Source of the DNA: Holophagaceae bacterium
GTDB lineage: Bacteria; Acidobacteriota; Holophagae; Holophagales; Holophagaceae
Assembly (NCBI GenBank): GCA_017859955.1
Contig: JAFNAB010000009.1
Coordinates: forward strand, 1 to 47,378
DNA: 47,378 bases
Direction: 5' to 3'
The notes beneath the pieces are model-generated. The model saw only the letters and a program-made list of their open reading frames with translations, had not been told where the DNA came from and did no database searches. A program made the translations under genes and the position numbers. Below are positions 44,345 through 47,378 of this stretch, one piece after another (the stretch's first letter is position 1; each line of letters starts with the position of its first letter).

Positions 44345-46293
44345 CAGTTGGCTTCCGCCGGGGCGGCCTTGGCATCGGCGGGCCGCTCCGGGGTCGCCTG
44401 CCGCGCCTGTTTCGGGGGCTGGGAACGGAGGACATCGGAGGCGATGCGCGCAAAGATCTCCCGGGCGTAGAAACGGGAGCCCTCGGGCCGCAGGTGAGTC
44501 TGATCCGAATAGAAAAGCTCTGGGTGAGCCTCGGAAGCACTCCGCCAGTCGTATAGATGGGCATTGGGGTACCGGGCGACCATGGCCTGAAGGGAGCGGT
44601 TCACGGCCTCGACGGCCTCGGCCTTGTCAGACTTGGCGGTCAGGAACCAGACGCTCCGCCGATCCGACAGGGCCTCCATGAGGTGAGCGAAATTGCGCGA
44701 ATCCAGGTTGCTGTTGTTGGCGCCCAGATGGATGACCACCACCTCTCCCAGGCGTTCCTGCTGCCGATAGGTCTGCACCACGCCAAGGGCCCGGGCAAAG
44801 GACCGGCACTCCTCAGCATTGATGGTGAGCTGCCCCTCCCCCAGTCGGGCCTCTCCGGCGGCTTTCAGGGATAGGGCCGCCCCCTTCATGACCGAGTCCC
44901 CGATGGCGGTGACGCTCAGACCCTCCAGGGGGACGGCTTCCAGGACCGGGTCCGGGGGAGGGAGGGGCAACCTGACCGGGACCGTGGCTACGGAACCGGG
45001 TGGCGGGAGCGCTGGAGTCGACACCGGTGTGCCTCCATCCAAAGCCGCCGCACTGGCCTTGAGGCTGGCCTGGACCTCGTCTATGTAGGCGGGGCGCCGG
45101 ATGAGGACGGCCGCCCCAGCCAGGGAGGCCGTCAGAAGCCCCATGCCAGAGGCCAGGACCAGGCGTCGGCGCCAGGGGCCGATCCCGGGGTGGCTGGACC
45201 ACCAGCGTCCCAGGACCCCCTGTCGGATGGGCGTCTCGACCCAGCGGTAGGAGATTTCAGAGAGGAGAAGCGTGAGTCCCACCCGCAGAGCGAAGCCCTG
45301 GCCCCCCTGCAGACCGGGAGCAACGACCCGGAAGATCGGCCAATGCCAGAGGTAGATGCCATAGGAACGGCGCCCCAGGGCCTCCAGCGGGGCCCAGCCC
45401 AACAGAGCCCGGAGAACCCGGGTCCCCGGCACGATCAGGGCGGCGATAACCAGGGCCATGAGAAGGTCCACACAGAGGAAGCCTCCGCGATAGAGGAAGA
45501 TCCCATCGGTCTCCGCAAGGCAACAGAAGGCCCCGAGCCCCACCAAGGCTCCGAGAGCCGCCACATCCAGCACCCAGGCCCGCCGCAGGCTTTCATCGGG
45601 ACGGGGCAGCACCGCCAGCAATGCACCCACCAGGAGCCCGGAGGCCCGGGTATCCGTCCCCAGGTATACCCGATTGAGGCTCTCCAGCGCCTTGACGCTT
45701 GAGGGGTTGGCAGGGTCCACCCGCAGGGCCATGAGGAGGGCCGAACCCAGGGCCATCAGGGCGAGGCCAGAGACCATCATCCATCGACGTTTGAGGACCC
45801 GACGCCCTGCGAGCACCAGGAAGGGCCAGACCAGGTAGAACTGCGCCTCCACCGAGAGGGACCAGAGATGGCGAAGGAGGGGGTGGCCCGCATCCGCGAA
45901 ATAGGAGCTTCCGGAGCGGATCTGGTACCAGTTCTCAAGATAGAAGAGCGAGGCCAGGAGATCCCCCCGGAACTGGGAAGCGGCGCCGCCCATCCAGAAG
46001 ACCCCCAAAGCCTCCACCGCCAGGATCACCACCAGCAGGGCGGGGAGGAGCCTTCGCAGCCTTCGAATCCAGAAGCGCCCAAGTTCGATGCGCTCCTCCC
46101 GCAGCAGCAGGTGGGTGATGAGGTAGCCGCTGATGACGAAGAAGAGTTCCACCCCCAGGAAGCCACCGCCCATCCACCCGAACCCCGCGTGGTAAAGAAG
46201 CACTGCGGCCACGGAAAGGGCTCGGGCACCGTCAAGGCCCAGGATCTGGTTGGCATCCCGATTCAGCGACAAGGGTACGCCCCTCCGGCCCAA
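44344..46293 (-). CDS. OatA-like acyltransferase (AT3 membrane domain plus SGNH domain)
   Basis: 649 residues. Residues 15-365 form the acyltransferase-3 membrane domain with about ten helices: LDGARALSVAAVLLYHAGFG has the conserved His, FFVISGYLIT follows, RRLLPAL and WSLSVEAQFYLVWP are typical, and another helix is at 380-400. From about 470 an external SGNH domain begins: IGDSVMKG (block I), LGANNSN (block III), DQTHLRPEG (block V). Such proteins move an acyl group across the membrane and transfer it to peptidoglycan or a surface polysaccharide. It is first of three coupled genes. Its start overlaps the end of the next upstream gene by about 30 bases. Confidence 0.88.
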   Translation of the reverse strand: MGRRGVPLSLNRDANQILGLDGARALSVAAVLLYHAGFGWMGGGFLGVELFFVISGYLITHLLLREERIELGRFWIRRLRRLLPALLVVILAVEALGVFWMGGAASQFRGDLLASLFYLENWYQIRSGSSYFADAGHPLLRHLWSLSVEAQFYLVWPFLVLAGRRVLKRRWMMVSGLALMALGSALLMALRVDPANPSSVKALESLNRVYLGTDTRASGLLVGALLAVLPRPDESLRRAWVLDVAALGALVGLGAFCCLAETDGIFLYRGGFLCVDLLMALVIAALIVPGTRVLRALLGWAPLEALGRRSYGIYLWHWPIFRVVAPGLQGGQGFALRVGLTLLLSEISYRWVETPIRQGVLGRWWSSHPGIGPWRRRLVLASGMGLLTASLAGAAVLIRRPAYIDEVQASLKASAAALDGGTPVSTPALPPPGSVATVPVRLPLPPPDPVLEAVPLEGLSVTAIGDSVMKGAALSLKAAGEARLGEGQLTINAEECRSFARALGVVQTYRQQERLGEVVVIHLGANNSNLDSRNFAHLMEALSDRRSVWFLTAKSDKAEAVEAVNRSLQAMVARYPNAHLYDWRSASEAHPELFYSDQTHLRPEGSRFYAREIFARIASDVLRSQPPKQARQATPERPADAKAAPAEAN

Positions 46294-46736
46294 TGCTGAC
46301 GGCCTCGACCACGGTCATAGATGACATAGAAGGCGGCATCCTGGTCCGCCGGGGACCAGCGGTTCGCCGGCACACCCACCAGGTCGGGGCGCTTCATGCG
46401 ACGCGCCGCCTCGTTGGAGGTATTCAGGTGGAATTGGTAAGCCCCGAACCAATGCCTGGACGGGTCAGCGATCCCGTAGTCCGCGCCCCCTTCCCGCCCC
46501 ATAATGCACTTTCGGACCCTCTCCACCTCCGGGTCCCCCTGCCCAGGCCAGGGACCGGTCTGGGTCGGCCCCTTGCGGCGCTGGCGGGTCCCCTTGCGGG
46601 GAGATCGCTTCTTGAGCGGCGCCTTGGCCGGAGGACTGGATTCCTGAACCCCCACCCCACCGCCAGCAGGCTGGGCCTGCATCGGAAGGGTAGACCAGAC
46701 GAGACAGCAGGCCAACCTGCCGAGGATCATTTTCAT
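46263..46736 (-). CDS. Small exported lysozyme-like protein
   Basis: 157 residues: signal peptide ending near residue 21, a basic proline-rich linker (KKRSPRKGTRQRRKG), then about 80 residues that look like a short transglycosylase/Rpf-type lysozyme fold. RKCIMGREGGADYG contains a glutamate at the position of the Rpf catalytic residue, and HWFGAYQFH is the typical G-AYQF motif. Cys residues in KCIMG and at the end (YPCR) could form a disulphide. It would cut peptidoglycan glycan strands. It overlaps the acyltransferase gene, so both may act on the cell wall. Confidence 0.65.
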   Translation of the reverse strand: MKMILGRLACCLVWSTLPMQAQPAGGGVGVQESSPPAKAPLKKRSPRKGTRQRRKGPTQTGPWPGQGDPEVERVRKCIMGREGGADYGIADPSRHWFGAYQFHLNTSNEAARRMKRPDLVGVPANRWSPADQDAAFYVIYDRGRGRQHWAGGAYPCR

Positions 46737-46756
46737 AGGAATATCGTAGCAACAGG

Positions 46757-46783
46757 AAAGGCGGGCATTCCGCCCGCCTTTTC
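46757..46783. terminator. Intrinsic terminator after the RDD gene
   Basis: AAAGGCGGGC (46757-46766) pairs with GCCCGCCTTT (46772-46781) around a 5-base loop. It can end the minus-strand RDD transcript and also works in the other direction (T-run at its right side). Confidence 0.75.
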
Positions 46784-46799
46784 GGGGAAATACGGGGGA

Positions 46800-47378
46800 T
46801 TATCGATCGACCTTGATGACGATGGACTTGGAGAAGATGTCCTGGAGTCCCTTGCGTTCCGAGCCGAGGATCATCAGGTAGGGCAGGCTGAAGAGGATGC
46901 CATTCACCCAGTGCCCGACCAGCCGCAGGATGGCGGAGCCCAGCTCGATGCGCCCATTGAGGTCATCCTCGGGCACCACTCGGAGCTTCATGATCTTCTT
47001 GCCCGGGGTGGCCCCGAACTTCATCCAGCACCAGGGGATGAAGATGATGTAGCCGATGCAGAGGGCGAAATAGATCAGGGAGAACAGGCAGCCCAGGAAG
47101 GCAGCTCCGGGCCCAATGGCCTTGGCCAGTACCGCAATGAGAATGAAGGACACGATCCAGAGGGCGATGAGAGGCACGGCGAAAATGACGCCGTCCAGCA
47201 GGTGGGCGCAAAGCCTCGTCACGAAATCGCCCCGCTCCCCGGTGGGGATGGCTTCGTCAGGCACCGAAGGGAGCAGCCCCCGCAGGAAGCCCGGGGCGGG
47301 ATTGGCGGCATGGGCCGTGAAGGAGGTGGGCGCCGGAGCGGGCCTAGGGGCCACGGGGGGCGGAGCCTGGGGAACGGG
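46800..47378 (-). CDS. RDD-family membrane protein, cut by the window edge
   Basis: The frame is open to the window end, so the N-terminus is missing. A proline/alanine-rich stretch leads into a membrane domain of about 130 residues with three or four helices: GDFVTRLCAHLLDGVIF holds the first conserved Arg and Asp of the RDD name, FGATPGKKIMKLRVVPED is the typical GxTPGKxxxxLRVV motif. RDD proteins act as ion or small-molecule transport-like membrane proteins in several bacteria; the role here is unknown. The Pro-rich start suggests a leading cytoplasmic zinc-ribbon or linker outside the window. Confidence 0.75.
   Translation of the reverse strand, partial: PVPQAPPPVAPRPAPAPTSFTAHAANPAPGFLRGLLPSVPDEAIPTGERGDFVTRLCAHLLDGVIFAVPLIALWIVSFILIAVLAKAIGPGAAFLGCLFSLIYFALCIGYIIFIPWCWMKFGATPGKKIMKLRVVPEDDLNGRIELGSAILRLVGHWVNGILFSLPYLMILGSERKGLQDIFSKSIVIKVDR

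Noticed and set aside
41976-44470. Two long plus-strand frames opposite the SGNH genes
   Set aside because: They are antisense shadows with repetitive composition and no motifs, while the minus-strand genes have complete catalytic blocks.

Overview
The window is about 47 kb of high-GC bacterial DNA with dense overlapping operons, GTG/TTG starts and short intergenic gaps. The housekeeping genes (recA, ribH-nusB, tRNA-Thr, hrpB, ssb), the many sensor kinases and the PilZ protein fit a Gram-negative environmental bacterium. RecA, lumazine synthase and the codon use look to me like Acidobacteriota of the Holophaga/Geothrix type; this is an impression from reading, not a computed placement.

Layout. 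Positions 1-8113 are a chromosomal core: a ROK kinase, a hot-dog thioesterase, a small membrane protein, recA (broken), a hybrid sensor kinase (broken), a PilZ/pseudo-receiver protein, ribH-nusB and tRNA-Thr(TGT). Positions 8074-11945 are a 3.9-kb insertion bounded by a duplicated 3' end of tRNA-Thr; it carries four genes of unknown function, three of them for exported proteins, and no integrase. Positions 12115-17202 return to core: hrpB, a PAS histidine kinase, a class-I glutamine amidotransferase and ssb.

From just after ssb to about 41.9 kb lies a large accessory region of mixed base composition. It opens with a tightly overlapped six-gene operon (17334-25154): three different tyrosine recombinases, two small proteins with coiled coils, and a RecD-like helicase. 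This looks like the mobility module of a large element and is the most striking system here. Behind it come an XRE regulator diverging from an RHH-like protein, a structured non-coding block, transposase scraps, a GIY-YIG-like protein, and an AT-rich stretch (27.2-34.3 kb) of lipoproteins and membrane proteins. That stretch is interrupted by an IS5-family remnant that was itself hit by an IS21-family element with a readable 5-bp target duplication. Next are an XRE regulator diverging from a Ser/Thr kinase with a large repeat-like C-terminus, an Xre/DUF2384 antitoxin whose RES toxin is decayed, and a 700-residue protein with a PD-(D/E)XK nuclease signature that is a candidate defence protein.

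Positions 41898-47378 are core again: a three-gene translationally coupled operon (OatA-like acyltransferase plus two exported SGNH hydrolases) probably acting on acylated surface glycans or peptidoglycan, a small lysozyme-like exported protein and an RDD membrane protein cut by the window edge.

Two core genes, recA and the neighbouring hybrid kinase, each lack an internal segment with loss of frame. Whether these are real or assembly faults should be settled before drawing conclusions from them.
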